DNA of 49,323 nucleotides, taken from assembly GCA_015163855.1 (NCBI GenBank), contig JAAOIK010000027.1:1-49323 (forward strand). The letters run 5' to 3'. A program made the translations under genes and the position numbers. The notes under the pieces are model-generated. The model ran no database searches. It was not told the origin of the DNA and was given only the letters and a program-made list of their open reading frames with translations. Source of the stretch: Pseudobdellovibrionaceae bacterium (GTDB lineage Bacteria > Bdellovibrionota > Bdellovibrionia > Bdellovibrionales > UBA1609). Every line of letters starts with the position of its first letter. The first letter of the stretch is position 1. Shown in pieces: positions 34,194 through 43,521 of the stretch.

Positions 34194-34396
34194 TCATGAC
34201 CTCTTTGTAATGGCTTTATTACAAGCTTTGCTAATAATTTCTTTAATTAAATAAACTTCTACCTCCCTTGCAAATAATCAATCAAAATTATTTAGCTTGG
34301 AATTTTTTACAAATTTAAAATTACGCTATTTGCACTTAAATACCTCTTAATCTAAAAAAACTGTATTTGGACGAGCATACTCTATTATATATTACA

Positions 34397-34432
34397 ATAG
34401 CTTTAAACTATCACTTAATAGAAATATAATAG
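34397..34432 (+). promoter_or_regulatory. OxyR-like operator overlapping the ahpF promoter
   Basis: ATAG (34397-34400), N7, CTAT (34408-34411), N6, ATAG (34418-34421), N7, ATAG (34429-34432). The OxyR consensus is ATAG-N7-CTAT-N7-ATAG-N7-CTAT. The first half-palindrome is perfect; the second has one base less spacing and a mismatched last element. A TATAAT -10 lies at 34425-34430 with a weak -35 (TTTAAA, 34402-34407, 17-nt spacer) inside the operator, which fits an activated promoter. The arms TTTAAACTAT and ATAGTTTAAA also form a 10-bp inverted repeat. Confidence 0.5.
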
Positions 34433-34489
34433 TTTAAATCTTACTAAAGACTCTCTATACTTTTACTAAACTTAAAAAAGAGGTAGCCA

Positions 34490-36034
34490 ATGATTGATGC
34501 ACAAATGCTAACACAATTACAATCGGTTTTTGAAAAACTAACTAACACGGTAGAGCTAGTTTACTCCCTATCTACTCACCCAAAACAAAACGAATTACTA
34601 AACTTGCTTACACAACTAGAAAGCACCTCTTTAAATATAAAAATTAGCTCTTCTAAAGAGCAAACTAGTGCACCTTCTTTTTTTATTAATTATAATGGAA
34701 GAAAAAATGGAATTAGTTTTGTAGGAATTCCCAGTGGGCATGAATTTACCTCCTTAGTTTTAGCCATTTTGCACTCCGACAACCAAGGGAAGTTACCTGA
34801 CCCCGGCATTATAAATAGAATCAAACAACTTAAAGGACCCATAGAATTAAAAACTTACATTGCATTATCTTGCGAAACTTGCCCCGAAGTGGTGCAATCC
34901 CTTAACTTAATGGCCGCTGTTCATTCTAACTTCACCCACCAAATGATTGATGGTGAAATGGCTCAAGACGATATAAAAGCATTAAAAATACAAGGTGTCC
35001 CTAGCGTTATAGCGAAAGGGAAATTAATTAGTTCGGGAAAATCCAACCTAGCCACCCTACTAACTACATTAGAAAAACAATATGGTGCGGAAAAAACCAC
35101 GCAACAAAATCAAAATTTAGGACAATACGATGTGGTCATTGCAGGAGGAGGCCCCGCGGGAGCAGCCTCTGCCATTTACTCGGCTCGCAAAGGTTTAAAA
35201 ACGGCTTTAATTGCAGAAAAAATGGGCGGACAAGTGCAAGACACAAAAGGTATTGAAAATTTAATTTCTGTTACTTACACAGAAGGCCCCGCCTTAGCCA
35301 ATCAACTAGTTAAACACATGGCCGAATATGATATAAAAATTTTTGAACACAGACGCATTAAATCCATAGAAAATAAAACGCTAAAAAATTTACACCTAGA
35401 TAGCGGAGAGTTTTTAAATACCAAAGCACTTATCGTAGCCACAGGTGCACAGTGGCGAACACTGGGCATTGAAGGAGAAAAACAATACACCGGCCAAGGA
35501 GTGGGTTACTGCCCTCACTGCGACGGCCCTTATTACAAAGGACAAGATGTGGCCGTTATTGGTGGAGGTAACTCGGGCGTGGAAGCGGCCATTGATCTTT
35601 CGGGCATTGTAAAATCGGTGACCCTTTTTGAATTTGCTTCCGAGCTAAAAGCCGACAAAGTTTTGATAGACAAACTGAAATCTCTAGACAACGCAAAAAT
35701 ACTAACTAATGTGCAAACCACAGGCATCATAGGTGATGGTAGCAAAGTGACTCACCTAAAATACACAGACAGACAAACAAAAACCACCCAACAACTTCCC
35801 CTTAATGGAGTGTTTGTTCAAATTGGATTGATGCCTAATAGTCAATTTATTAAAGACATTGTAAAAACCAATTCTTTTGGAGAAATTATAGTCGATAACA
35901 AAGGTCGCACTAATGTTAATGGTATTTATGCCGCAGGAGATGTTACTACCGTCCCTTTTAAACAAATCATTATTGCTATGGGAGAGGGAGCAAAAGCAGC
36001 TTTAACCGCCTTTGAAGATCAAATGTTACTGTAA
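34490..36034 (+). CDS. ahpF: alkyl hydroperoxide reductase subunit F
   Basis: This FAD/NAD(P)H-dependent disulfide reductase recharges the peroxiredoxin AhpC. The N-terminal tandem thioredoxin-fold domain carries the CETC motif (Cys128, Cys131; CxxC-P-x-VV as in AhpF). The C-terminal thioredoxin-reductase part has the FAD motif [16 protein letters not shown], the redox pair CPHC (about 341-344), the NAD motif [17 protein letters not shown] and the final FAD-binding [16 protein letters not shown]. The length of 514 is normal for AhpF and too long for TrxB. No ahpC lies next to it in the window. The SD GAGGT lies 6 nt upstream. The OxyR-like site upstream suggests peroxide induction. Confidence 0.95.
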   Translation: MIDAQMLTQLQSVFEKLTNTVELVYSLSTHPKQNELLNLLTQLESTSLNIKISSSKEQTSAPSFFINYNGRKNGISFVGIPSGHEFTSLVLAILHSDNQGKLPDPGIINRIKQLKGPIELKTYIALSCETCPEVVQSLNLMAAVHSNFTHQMIDGEMAQDDIKALKIQGVPSVIAKGKLISSGKSNLATLLTTLEKQYGAEKTTQQNQNLGQYDVVIAGGGPAGAASAIYSARKGLKTALIAEKMGGQVQDTKGIENLISVTYTEGPALANQLVKHMAEYDIKIFEHRRIKSIENKTLKNLHLDSGEFLNTKALIVATGAQWRTLGIEGEKQYTGQGVGYCPHCDGPYYKGQDVAVIGGGNSGVEAAIDLSGIVKSVTLFEFASELKADKVLIDKLKSLDNAKILTNVQTTGIIGDGSKVTHLKYTDRQTKTTQQLPLNGVFVQIGLMPNSQFIKDIVKTNSFGEIIVDNKGRTNVNGIYAAGDVTTVPFKQIIIAMGEGAKAALTAFEDQMLL

Positions 36035-36050
36035 TGTTACTGTAATGTTA
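36023..36050 (+). repeat. 11-bp tandem repeat over the ahpF stop codon
   Basis: atgttactgta occurs at 36023-36033 and 36034-36044, with a partial third copy at 36045-36050. The first copy holds the last codons (Met-Leu-Leu) and most of the stop codon. It is a small slippage-type duplication that leaves the protein unchanged. Confidence 0.7.
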
Positions 36051-36079
36051 ATTGTAAATTTATAAAAATACTATTTATC

Positions 36080-36107
36080 AAAAAACTTTTTATACAAAAA
36101 GTTTTTT
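36080..36107. terminator. bidirectional terminator between ahpF and merR
   Basis: A perfect 12-bp stem (AAAAAACTTTTT / AAAAAGTTTTTT) with the 4-nt loop ATAC gives a T-rich 3' arm on both strands. It serves the convergent ahpF and merR-type genes and contains the last codons and stop codon of the latter (36090-36092). Confidence 0.6.
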
Positions 36108-36581
36108 ACAGTTTTGAATATCTATTAATAAAAGTTGTGCCAATGATAAACTGTTTTTCATTTTCATTCGTATTTGTTTTTCTTGAAAAAAACCTTTAAA
36201 TTCTTTTTTCGCTTGAGCTAAAACCCCCCTAGCCCCTTCGATAGAAAATCTATCTCTATACAATAATTTTTTTATTAAAAATAATTGCTCCACATCTTTT
36301 TTCTTATACATTCTTTGATTTTTACCCGATTTATTTGGCGAAAAAGAAGGAAATTCGGTTTCCCAATATCGCAAAACCGAAGATTTTACTTCTAGTAAAT
36401 TAGCTACCTCACCAATTTTAAAGTAAATTCTATCTGGTATGTTATTTAATTCTTTTTTTAACTGAGGGTCTAAATAATTAAAAGCAGAAGTAACCTCTAT
36501 GGCATCTGGTATGTTTTTTACATGTGTTTTTGAAGATAAATTGCTTGTATTATTTTGCTTATGTTTGTCTAGATAAGACAT
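36090..36581 (-). CDS. MerR-family transcriptional regulator
   Basis: This 163-residue protein has a long N-terminal extension (about 48 residues), then a MerR winged helix: YFKIGEVANLLEVKSSVLRYWETEFP, the wing with NQRMYKKKDVEQLFLIKKLL, and a short coiled coil. No metal-binding Cys set is present. This type (MerR following pheST-ihfA) is a conserved neighbour in proteobacteria with no settled role. Start choice: the ATG at 36581 with AGGAG 7 nt upstream; the GTG at 36587 overlaps that spacing. It is 26 nt downstream of ihfA, so cotranscribed. Confidence 0.88.
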   Translation of the reverse strand: MSYLDKHKQNNTSNLSSKTHVKNIPDAIEVTSAFNYLDPQLKKELNNIPDRIYFKIGEVANLLEVKSSVLRYWETEFPSFSPNKSGKNQRMYKKKDVEQLFLIKKLLYRDRFSIEGARGVLAQAKKEFKGFFQEKQIRMKMKNSLSLAQLLLIDIQNCKKLFV

Positions 36582-36607
36582 GGTCACACTCCTTGTTGCT
36601 TTGTAAC

Positions 36608-36910
36608 TTACTTGTTGTTTAAATTGCCTTTAAAAACTTGGCTAGGTTTAAAACCAATAACCCTTCTGGCTTTAATGGCTATTTTTTCTCCTGTTTGAGG
36701 ATTTCTTCCCATTCTTTCTTTTTTTTGATTTACCACAAAGTTTCCAAAACCAGAAATTTTAACATCCTCGCCATCACATAACGATGTTTTCATTAAAGAA
36801 AAAAATAACTCTACAAAATCGGTAGCATCTTTTTTAGAAAATCCAATTTTATTATAAACCTGTTCTACAATGTCGGCTTTTGTAATAGTAAGCTCTTCAG
36901 AAGAATTCAT
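36608..36910 (-). CDS. ihfA: integration host factor alpha subunit (HU/IHF family)
   Basis: This DNA-bending protein of about 100 residues has LTKADIVEQVYNKIGFSKK (helices 1-2), GEDVKISGFGNFVV and the beta-arm block RMGRNPQTGEKIAIKARRVIGFKPS. The order pheST-ihfA-merR matches IhfA in other proteobacteria. Start choice: the ATG at 36910, because AAAGG lies 8 nt upstream; the GTG at 36919 would touch that SD. Its leader contains a 9-bp inverted repeat that includes the SD. Confidence 0.93.
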   Translation of the reverse strand: MNSSEELTITKADIVEQVYNKIGFSKKDATDFVELFFSLMKTSLCDGEDVKISGFGNFVVNQKKERMGRNPQTGEKIAIKARRVIGFKPSQVFKGNLNNK

Positions 36911-36918
36911 TATAAACA

Positions 36919-36947
36919 CCTTTGTTATACATTAATCTTAACAAAGG
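36919..36947 (-). promoter_or_regulatory. inverted repeat in the ihfA leader overlapping the SD
   Basis: CCTTTGTTA and TAACAAAGG (plus-strand arms 36919-36927 and 36939-36947, 11-nt spacer) form a perfect 9-bp dyad. If transcribed, one arm contains the ihfA SD (AAAGG) and would hide it. A possible promoter (TTGAAT, 16 nt, TAAGAT, with the -10 at 36940-36935) overlaps it, so it could instead be an operator. A 14-bp palindrome TTGAATATATTCAA lies just upstream (36949-36962). Confidence 0.5.
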
Positions 36948-36969
36948 CTTGAATATATTCAATATTTTT

Positions 36970-36994
36970 AAAAAGTCTGGCCTTAGGTAAGGCC
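36970..36994 (-). terminator. terminator after pheT
   Basis: On the minus strand the stem GGCCTT / AAGGCC with loop ACCT (36994-36979) is followed by AGAC and a T5 run (36974-36970). It lies about 30 nt past the pheT stop codon and before the ihfA promoter region. The T run is short and spaced from the stem, so termination may be partial. Confidence 0.5.
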
Positions 36995-37022
36995 TCCCAC
37001 ATAAGCCTTATAAGGTAAAAAA

Positions 37023-39449
37023 CTAACTAGAAGGAACTGTGACACCTAATTTTTCTGATAAATTTTTAAAAATATTGCTTTGAAGCAATTGTAAATCTGC
37101 CTCTGAGTAAGTTTTTTCTGCATTTTGCACAACTAGTCGAAAAGTAATAGAGATTTCTTCTTTATCTTTAGGTTCGTAAATATCCAAAACACTGCAAGAA
37201 ACGCAATCTTTTCCCGCTACTTTTTTTATTAACTGAAGAACCTCTTCGGACAATAAAGTTTTAGGGCACAGTACAGATAAATCTCTAGTTACTGCTGGGT
37301 ATTTTCCTGCTAAGGCTGTGGAGTTACACAAACTTAAAGTAGAATTAAACCACTCGGTATTAAATTCGGCCAAGGCCACATTTAAACGCAGTTTGTGTTT
37401 TTGTAAAAGTAAAGGATGTAGCTCGCCTAAGTAACCCACCAACTTACCTTTTACCTGCAAGGCTATGGATCGCTTTGGATGTAAAAAATCCGGACAAAAA
37501 TTAGGCTCTTTTATTACCCTCCACTTAAAAGGAATGTTTAAAGATTTTAATACAGCCTCTACCCTTCCTTTTAATGCAAATACTAATGGCGTTTTAGACT
37601 TATCCCATAAAGTTTCTTTATTTCCCCAAGATACAAAGCTAAGAAAAAATTGCTCATTATAAGCCTCTTCTTCTTTGTTAAAAACAGTTCCTAATTCAAA
37701 TAAATTTCCCCATTTTTGGTTATGATTATAATTATATATTAAATTTTGAAATAAGCCTGGTAATAAACTTAATCGCATAACATCCCAATCGGCACTTAAG
37801 GGATTTAACACAGGAATGGCTTGCCTTCCCATATAAGTGCTATATTTTTTTAAATCTTTTTCTTCTCCTAAAAAATCTTTTTGAAAAGTGGAATGAATAA
37901 AGTGGTGGTTAATCGCTTGTAACAAGCCAGCATTTTTACATAAATCCATTAAATGTTTATTTTTTAAATACTGCTTAGTATGCGGGCTAGATTCGCCAGA
38001 AAAAGAAGGCAATTGTTCTGGAATTTTATCATAACCATTTAAGCGAGCATATTCTTCTAATAAATCCACAGGCTGACTTAAATCTTTTCTAAAACAAGGA
38101 GGTGTTACTTCGCGACTTTTTGAATCAGAAACATTTAGCTGGCAACCTAAAGCTGTAATCCATTTATCAAAATCTTTCATACTAACTTCATAGCCCAATT
38201 TATCTTCTAAAAACTCTTGTGTGATTTTTATTTTTTCTTCTGTAACTGCTGGAGGTGCGTGATAAAATATTTTCTGCTGCACTTCTCCCTGTGCTAAATC
38301 TTCAACCAACTCGCAAGCTCTATTAAGAGCTTGTAGCAAAATAGACGAATCGGCCCCTTTAGAAAAGCGATCCGAAGAGTCTGTTTGTATTCCAAAAGTT
38401 TTGGCTGTTTTTCTAATTGCCGAGGGTTCAAAATACGCCGATTCAATAAAAATATCTTGTGTATCAAAAGTAACTCCCGAATCTAAACCTCCAATAATAC
38501 CAGCCAAAGCTACTGGAGCAGACTCGTTAGCAATAACTAATTCCCCCCCCTCAAACACAAGAGTTTTGTTGTCTAAGCTAACTAGCTTTTCCTCTTTTTT
38601 AGCTAGACGAATATTTATTCCTTGATTTACTTTTTGCAAATTAAAAGCATGTAAAGGTTGTCCTAGCTCCCACATAATAAAATTAGTAATATCAACAATG
38701 TTGTTAATAGAGTTAACTCCCACAGAAGCCAGGCGTTGCTTAAGCCATTTAGGGCTTTCTGCAACTTTAACATTTTTAATAATGCAACCCGAATAGCCTA
38801 TATTGGTATTTTGTTTTTCTACTTGAATGGAAAAAGCAGAAAAGGTCGACTTAAGAGTTTTAACAGGAAAAGTTTTTTTTAAAGGTTTGTCTAACACACA
38901 AGATAATTCTCTAGCAATACCAAAATGACTTAAACAGTCGGTACGGTTGGGCGTAATATTAATATCAAATATAGTGTCATTTAAGTTTTTGTATTCACTC
39001 CAACATTGCCCCTCTTGCAAACCTTCGCTTGGTAAAAGCAAAATGCCTTCCATAGTTTTGCTTAATCCCAATTCTTCTTCGGAACATAACATACCACAAC
39101 TTAATTCTCCTCTTAATTTGCTTTTTTTAATAAGAAAATCTCCAGGTAAATTAGCACCTGGCAAAGCCGCCACAACCCAATCCCCTTCTTTATGGTTTTT
39201 TGCTCCACAAACAATGGGCACAGTGTCTTTGCCAACCTTAACTTGGCAAAGACTCAGTCGGTCGGCATTAGGGTGAGCTTGCTTTTTTATAATTTTAGCA
39301 ATAACCACATGGTCCCATATTTTTTTTTGATCCTGAATACCTTCTACTTCTAAACCTACATTGGTTAGCTTTTTTCCCAACTCTTCTGGTTGAGATTGAA
39401 AAGAAGTAATATCAATATATTCGGTTAACCAATTAAAAGAAATTTTCAT
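37023..39449 (-). CDS. pheT: phenylalanine--tRNA ligase beta subunit
   Basis: This 808-residue subunit has the expected length. It contains the N-terminal tRNA-binding (EMAP-like) domain (HPNADRLSLCQVKVG, VCGAKNHKEGDWV), B3/B4 editing-domain sequence (SVGVNSINNIVDITNFIMWELGQPLHAFN), the B5 domain with FRKDLSQPVDLLEEYARL, and the C-terminal anticodon-binding (FDX-ACB) domain (KYPAVTRDLSVLCPK). It pairs with PheS, encoded 33 nt upstream on the same strand, to charge tRNA-Phe. The gene order is the standard pheST. Confidence 0.98.
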   Translation of the reverse strand: MKISFNWLTEYIDITSFQSQPEELGKKLTNVGLEVEGIQDQKKIWDHVVIAKIIKKQAHPNADRLSLCQVKVGKDTVPIVCGAKNHKEGDWVVAALPGANLPGDFLIKKSKLRGELSCGMLCSEEELGLSKTMEGILLLPSEGLQEGQCWSEYKNLNDTIFDINITPNRTDCLSHFGIARELSCVLDKPLKKTFPVKTLKSTFSAFSIQVEKQNTNIGYSGCIIKNVKVAESPKWLKQRLASVGVNSINNIVDITNFIMWELGQPLHAFNLQKVNQGINIRLAKKEEKLVSLDNKTLVFEGGELVIANESAPVALAGIIGGLDSGVTFDTQDIFIESAYFEPSAIRKTAKTFGIQTDSSDRFSKGADSSILLQALNRACELVEDLAQGEVQQKIFYHAPPAVTEEKIKITQEFLEDKLGYEVSMKDFDKWITALGCQLNVSDSKSREVTPPCFRKDLSQPVDLLEEYARLNGYDKIPEQLPSFSGESSPHTKQYLKNKHLMDLCKNAGLLQAINHHFIHSTFQKDFLGEEKDLKKYSTYMGRQAIPVLNPLSADWDVMRLSLLPGLFQNLIYNYNHNQKWGNLFELGTVFNKEEEAYNEQFFLSFVSWGNKETLWDKSKTPLVFALKGRVEAVLKSLNIPFKWRVIKEPNFCPDFLHPKRSIALQVKGKLVGYLGELHPLLLQKHKLRLNVALAEFNTEWFNSTLSLCNSTALAGKYPAVTRDLSVLCPKTLLSEEVLQLIKKVAGKDCVSCSVLDIYEPKDKEEISITFRLVVQNAEKTYSEADLQLLQSNIFKNLSEKLGVTVPSS

Positions 39450-39482
39450 TATCTACCTAAGTTTTATTTTTTGTATTTTCCT

Positions 39483-40523
39483 TTATTTAAATTGAGATAA
39501 AAAACGAATGTCATTTTGACTAAAATAGCGAATGCTTTTAATTCCATATTTTAAAATAGCCATTCTTTCTAGCCCAAAACCAAAAGCATAAGCTTGCCAA
39601 TCCCCTTTGCCTTGATTCACATTAGATAATTTTAATACTTTAGGGTTTACTAAACCACAGCCTCCAATTTCAATCCAACCCGTCTGCCCACATAAAGAAC
39701 AGCCTTTGCCCATGCAAGAAGAACACTGGCAATCCACTTCTACGGAAGGTTCTGTAAAAGGAAAAAAGCTAGGTCGAAATCGCGTTTTTAACTCTTTATT
39801 AAAAAAGGCTTTTACAAAAAAAGAAACCGTGCCTTTTAAATGGGCCATGGATACTTTTTTATCCACAAACAAGCCTTCAATTTGATAAAAATTAGGCGAA
39901 TGCGAAATGTCACTATCCGAACGAAATACCGCTCCCAAACCAATCACCCTTAAAGGCGCTGCCTCGGTCTCTAAGGTGTGAACTTGTATGGGGCTAGTGT
40001 GTGTTCGCAAAACATGCTGTTTATCAATATAAAAAGTATCTTGCATATCACGGGAGGGGTGATCTTTAGGAATATTTAAAGCTTCAAAATTATAATAATC
40101 TTCTTCAATTAATTTTCCAGTACGAACCGAAAAGCCCATCTTAGAAAATATATCGACAATAGCTTCGCTCACTTTCTGTATAGGGTGCAAGGCCCCACTT
40201 TCTACCTCTTTACCCGGCAGACTCATGTCTAAATAATCTTGCTCTAACTTTTTATTTAAATCGATTAAATCTAATTGTTTTTTATGTTGTAAATAGACCT
40301 CTTCTAAAGATTTTTTTTTTATATTAATTAAATTACCAAATTTAGGCTTATCCTCATTAGATAACTTAGCCATGCACCCCATCAACAAAGATAGCTTTCC
40401 TTTTTTTCCTAAAACCTCTACCTTTAAATCATATAAATCTTTACTAGAAGAAGCGCCCTTAAAGGCCTTTAAAGATTCTTCATGAATAGCTTCTATTTGT
40501 TGTGATAAATCAGAAAATTTCAT
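39483..40523 (-). CDS. pheS: phenylalanine--tRNA ligase alpha subunit
   Basis: This catalytic class II subunit has an N-terminal coiled coil (about 1-90), motif 2-type sequence ([36 protein letters not shown]), and motif 3 in [29 protein letters not shown] is the PheS signature. The four Cys in [15 protein letters not shown] replace the short loop of many PheS proteins and form a likely metal site. It ends LSQFK. The 5' leader to the tlpA-like gene is only 45 nt, so cotranscription with it is possible. No Phe-rich leader peptide is seen. Confidence 0.97.
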   Translation of the reverse strand: MKFSDLSQQIEAIHEESLKAFKGASSSKDLYDLKVEVLGKKGKLSLLMGCMAKLSNEDKPKFGNLINIKKKSLEEVYLQHKKQLDLIDLNKKLEQDYLDMSLPGKEVESGALHPIQKVSEAIVDIFSKMGFSVRTGKLIEEDYYNFEALNIPKDHPSRDMQDTFYIDKQHVLRTHTSPIQVHTLETEAAPLRVIGLGAVFRSDSDISHSPNFYQIEGLFVDKKVSMAHLKGTVSFFVKAFFNKELKTRFRPSFFPFTEPSVEVDCQCSSCMGKGCSLCGQTGWIEIGGCGLVNPKVLKLSNVNQGKGDWQAYAFGFGLERMAILKYGIKSIRYFSQNDIRFLSQFK

Positions 40524-40568
40524 ACTCTAAGAGTAACTCTCCATAGCTTTAGAATCAACTACATAATT

Positions 40569-41150
40569 TTATAATGCGCTTTTTATTAAATTCTGCGCTT
40601 TTCCATTTAGCCATTTTTTACTACCTATAATCTTTGTTACTATTTTTAAATTTTTATCTAAAATTAAAGTTTCTGGCAATTTAATGATTTTAAATATTCC
40701 CTGTGTGATTTTAGAGTTCTTATCCCAAACGCCATAAACAAAAGGAAAGCTTTTGGGGTAGTTTTTTTGAAAGCCTTTTAAAAAAGAAATGGCCCTAGCC
40801 TTATTAAAATCATTAGAAATGGCTATGAGCACCACTTTTCCTTTAAATCTATTCACTAATTTTAAGATGGCAGGAAACTCTTCTTTACAAGGATCGCACC
40901 AAGAAGCCCAAAAGTTAATTATAATCACTTTGCCTTTAAAATCGGTTACTTTAAAAGACTTTCCTTTTAAAGAAGTAAAACGCAAAGTGTTTAAATTAGA
41001 AAATAACTGCTGTTTATAAAGCTTATCTCTAGATAAAGGTCTTACCTTACTGGAGTTAGGAACTACCCATTTTAAAGCTAGTACTCCTGCGGAGTCTAAA
41101 CCCAATATTCCAATAAGCACAAATAAAAATAATACTATAATTTTAAACAT
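40569..41150 (-). CDS. TlpA/ResA-like membrane-anchored thioredoxin
   Basis: An N-terminal membrane helix (about 3-19) leads to a periplasmic thioredoxin fold of the TlpA/ResA type: SLKGKSFKVTDFKGKVIIINFWASWCDPCKEEFP holds the redox CDPC motif, followed by KLPETLILD with the cis-Pro. It is likely a reductant of periplasmic disulfides, as used in cytochrome c maturation. Start choice: the ATG at 41150 with AGAGG 8 nt upstream; the longer TTG start at 41174 would include this SD in the gene. It is divergent from the deacetylase gene and lies 45 nt upstream of pheS. Confidence 0.88.
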   Translation of the reverse strand: MFKIIVLFLFVLIGILGLDSAGVLALKWVVPNSSKVRPLSRDKLYKQQLFSNLNTLRFTSLKGKSFKVTDFKGKVIIINFWASWCDPCKEEFPAILKLVNRFKGKVVLIAISNDFNKARAISFLKGFQKNYPKSFPFVYGVWDKNSKITQGIFKIIKLPETLILDKNLKIVTKIIGSKKWLNGKAQNLIKSAL

Positions 41151-41286
41151 AAAAAGAACCTCTACTTTAATCAAGAAAAGGTCAATAAATTACTACTACA
41201 GCTTACAAACCAAAGTCTTTCACCCACAATAAAAGTAATCAAAATACTCAGTAACAAAGCCCAAATAACGAAAAAAGGATAAACCC

Positions 41287-42984
41287 ATGAAAAGCATTCT
41301 TGTTTTTAATGTACTAACTTATGTACTAAGCACTAGCCTTATAAATATGTTTTTAATACCCTCCCAAAGTCAGGCAAAAAGCATTGCTCCCCATAGTGTA
41401 GTTTTTTTACAATATCACAGAGTGGGAGAAGAACATATTCGCAAAAAATCCACAGGACGAGTGTGGACTAATATACAAGAATTTCAATTTTTAAATCATT
41501 TAAACTATATGGATGGAAAAAACCTTAGCGTTAATACTTTTAAGCGAGACACTTACTGCAATAGTATAGAATCTAAATATAGTAATGAAAAAAATACACA
41601 AGAAGAAAAAGTAAAAAATATTCATTACCGAGAAAAAAAGCGCACGGCCTATTTAGCCAAAAAGCAAAAACAAAATAAAAAACCAGGTACTGCTTGGAAA
41701 AGCTGCGTAATAAAACAAGATACAAAATTGTATAAAAAACCTAATTTTGCATTTTCTGTTATTCCTATGGAAAAAGCTATTTCTCACCTTGTGAATAAAG
41801 AAAATTTTAACTCCAATTCTGTTGTTATTACTGTAGATGACCCCTACCGTTCTTTTTATACTTATGGCTTTCCCCATTTAAAAAAAAGAAACCTTCCTTT
41901 TACTTTTTTTATTAATACCGACATTATCGATACAAATAATCATAAGCCTGTTGCCGAAAAAAAATTAGGAATTTTAACATGGAATGAGTTACGAACAATT
42001 ACCGAATACAAAGGCACCACTATTGGCTGCCACACTGCCGACCATGCCCACATGATTGAGCACTCTATAGAGAAAAATTTTTTAACTGTCCTTAAATGTA
42101 TGACTAGAATCAAAGAAGAATTGGGAGTAAGCCCTCGTACATTTTCTTACCCTTATGGCGAAAGCACAGTGGCTTTAAGAACAATGCTTTCCACTTTTTC
42201 TGTAGAAGATATTGAAATCATGAGTGATAAATACAACAGCATTAAAACTTTTGTAAACAAAACCCTTCAAAAACATTCTGCAGATTTTTTTAATGACTTT
42301 AAAGTAGATGCGGCTTTTGGACAACACTCCTCTCCTGCATCGTTTATTCCAAAATCTGCTAATATAAAACCTTCTTTTTTAAAATCTAGCTCTTCTGATT
42401 TATATAATTTACCGCGTTTTGCTTTAAATGAAAAGTATGGAGCTATGAATTCTTTTGTAGATAAAGTGTCTAGTTTAGGTATGCCCATCATAGATGTTAA
42501 ATTTAATAATTTACAAGAAGATAATATATTTTTACAAAAATCGGAAGAAACGGCTCTTAAAGAAATACAATTTTCTATAGTTAGAAATATTATTAAATAT
42601 TCTTACCTAAATGCTTGTTATGTTTGGAACAAAGCCTTTCTTATAAAAGACAAAGAACTTCCCCCTTTATCTAGAAAAATTTTTGATGATAAAATTTCTT
42701 TCAAAATAGCTATTGATAAAATATATAATCGATCTAGAAGAGAGCGAATTAATTGCACCTTTGCAAGAAAAGATAATAGGTTTTATTGGTTTGGACTACA
42801 GTTAAGCAAATATTACAAAAGAGAAAACCGAAACCATAAACCTAACCTGTTACCTGAATATCTATTAACTAAATTTAATGCATTTAAACGCAGCATTGCT
42901 AGCCAAAAAATAAATAATAAAAAATTATGGATCAACACACCTAGCCTGAAACAGCGATTTCATAACAACAATCCCCTTAAATAA
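41287..42984 (+). CDS. exported polysaccharide deacetylase (NodB-domain) protein with insert
   Basis: A signal peptide (hydrophobic about 4-26, cleavage near SQA-KS) precedes a carbohydrate esterase 4 domain split by extra sequence. VVFLQYHRVG starts the domain, then a charged insert (about 85-155) comes before ITVDDPY with the catalytic/metal Asp184 and Asp185. His249 and His253 (CHTADH) complete the metal site, and FSYPYGES is motif 3. About 200 C-terminal residues are basic and not recognised. It would remove N-acetyl groups from a cell-wall or exopolysaccharide glycan. pyrE begins 3 nt after its stop codon. Confidence 0.85.
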   Translation: MKSILVFNVLTYVLSTSLINMFLIPSQSQAKSIAPHSVVFLQYHRVGEEHIRKKSTGRVWTNIQEFQFLNHLNYMDGKNLSVNTFKRDTYCNSIESKYSNEKNTQEEKVKNIHYREKKRTAYLAKKQKQNKKPGTAWKSCVIKQDTKLYKKPNFAFSVIPMEKAISHLVNKENFNSNSVVITVDDPYRSFYTYGFPHLKKRNLPFTFFINTDIIDTNNHKPVAEKKLGILTWNELRTITEYKGTTIGCHTADHAHMIEHSIEKNFLTVLKCMTRIKEELGVSPRTFSYPYGESTVALRTMLSTFSVEDIEIMSDKYNSIKTFVNKTLQKHSADFFNDFKVDAAFGQHSSPASFIPKSANIKPSFLKSSSSDLYNLPRFALNEKYGAMNSFVDKVSSLGMPIIDVKFNNLQEDNIFLQKSEETALKEIQFSIVRNIIKYSYLNACYVWNKAFLIKDKELPPLSRKIFDDKISFKIAIDKIYNRSRRERINCTFARKDNRFYWFGLQLSKYYKRENRNHKPNLLPEYLLTKFNAFKRSIASQKINNKKLWINTPSLKQRFHNNNPLK

Positions 42985-42987
42985 AAA

Positions 42988-43512
42988 ATGACTAAAGAAG
43001 ATTTAAAAAAAAATATTTATAAAACTTCTCACTTAACCGGAAAGTTTTTGCTTCGCTCAGGGCAATACTCTTCAGAATATTTTGACAAGTATCGTTTTGA
43101 ATCTAATCCAACGCTTTTACAAGCTATAGCTAAGGAATTAAAACATTTAATTCCCCCAGAAACAAAAATTTTAGCAGGATTAGAAATGGGCGCCATCCCT
43201 ATTGCCACCGCCCTTGCCATAGAGTTAAATTTACCTTGCGTATTTGTGCGCAAACACAGTAAAAAATATGGCACTAACAAAGTCGTAGAAGGCATAGAGG
43301 TAAAAGGTAAAAATGTTTGCATTATTGAAGATATCATCACCACAGGAGGCCAGGTTTTACTCAGTTTAGACGATCTGCGAAACGCAGGCGCAACAGTCAA
43401 CACTGTTGTTTGTGTAATTAATCGAAGCCCCTTTAGTATACAAAAATTTATCGATAAAAACTTGCAGATAAAAAATCTTTTTGAAAAAAAAGATTTTGAT
43501 GCTTTGGCATAA
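42988..43512 (+). CDS. pyrE: orotate phosphoribosyltransferase
   Basis: This 174-residue type I phosphoribosyltransferase of the pyrimidine pathway joins orotate to PRPP to give OMP. Visible motifs: GKFLLRSGQYSSEYFDKYRF (substrate region with the SGxxSxxY pattern), VFVRKHSKKYGTNKVVEG (catalytic Lys-rich flexible loop) and the PRPP motif VCIIEDIITTGGQ. It is shorter than E. coli PyrE but similar to the compact bacterial form. The ATG lies 3 nt after the deacetylase stop codon, so the two are coupled, and it ends 9 nt from the convergent dacB gene. Confidence 0.92.
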   Translation: MTKEDLKKNIYKTSHLTGKFLLRSGQYSSEYFDKYRFESNPTLLQAIAKELKHLIPPETKILAGLEMGAIPIATALAIELNLPCVFVRKHSKKYGTNKVVEGIEVKGKNVCIIEDIITTGGQVLLSLDDLRNAGATVNTVVCVINRSPFSIQKFIDKNLQIKNLFEKKDFDALA

Positions 43513-43521
43513 TTTTTAAAA

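Noticed and set aside
40524-40560. Short leader ORF (Met-Glu-Ser-Tyr-Ser) before pheS as an attenuator
   Set aside because: It contains no Phe codons and no terminator/antiterminator pair was visible.
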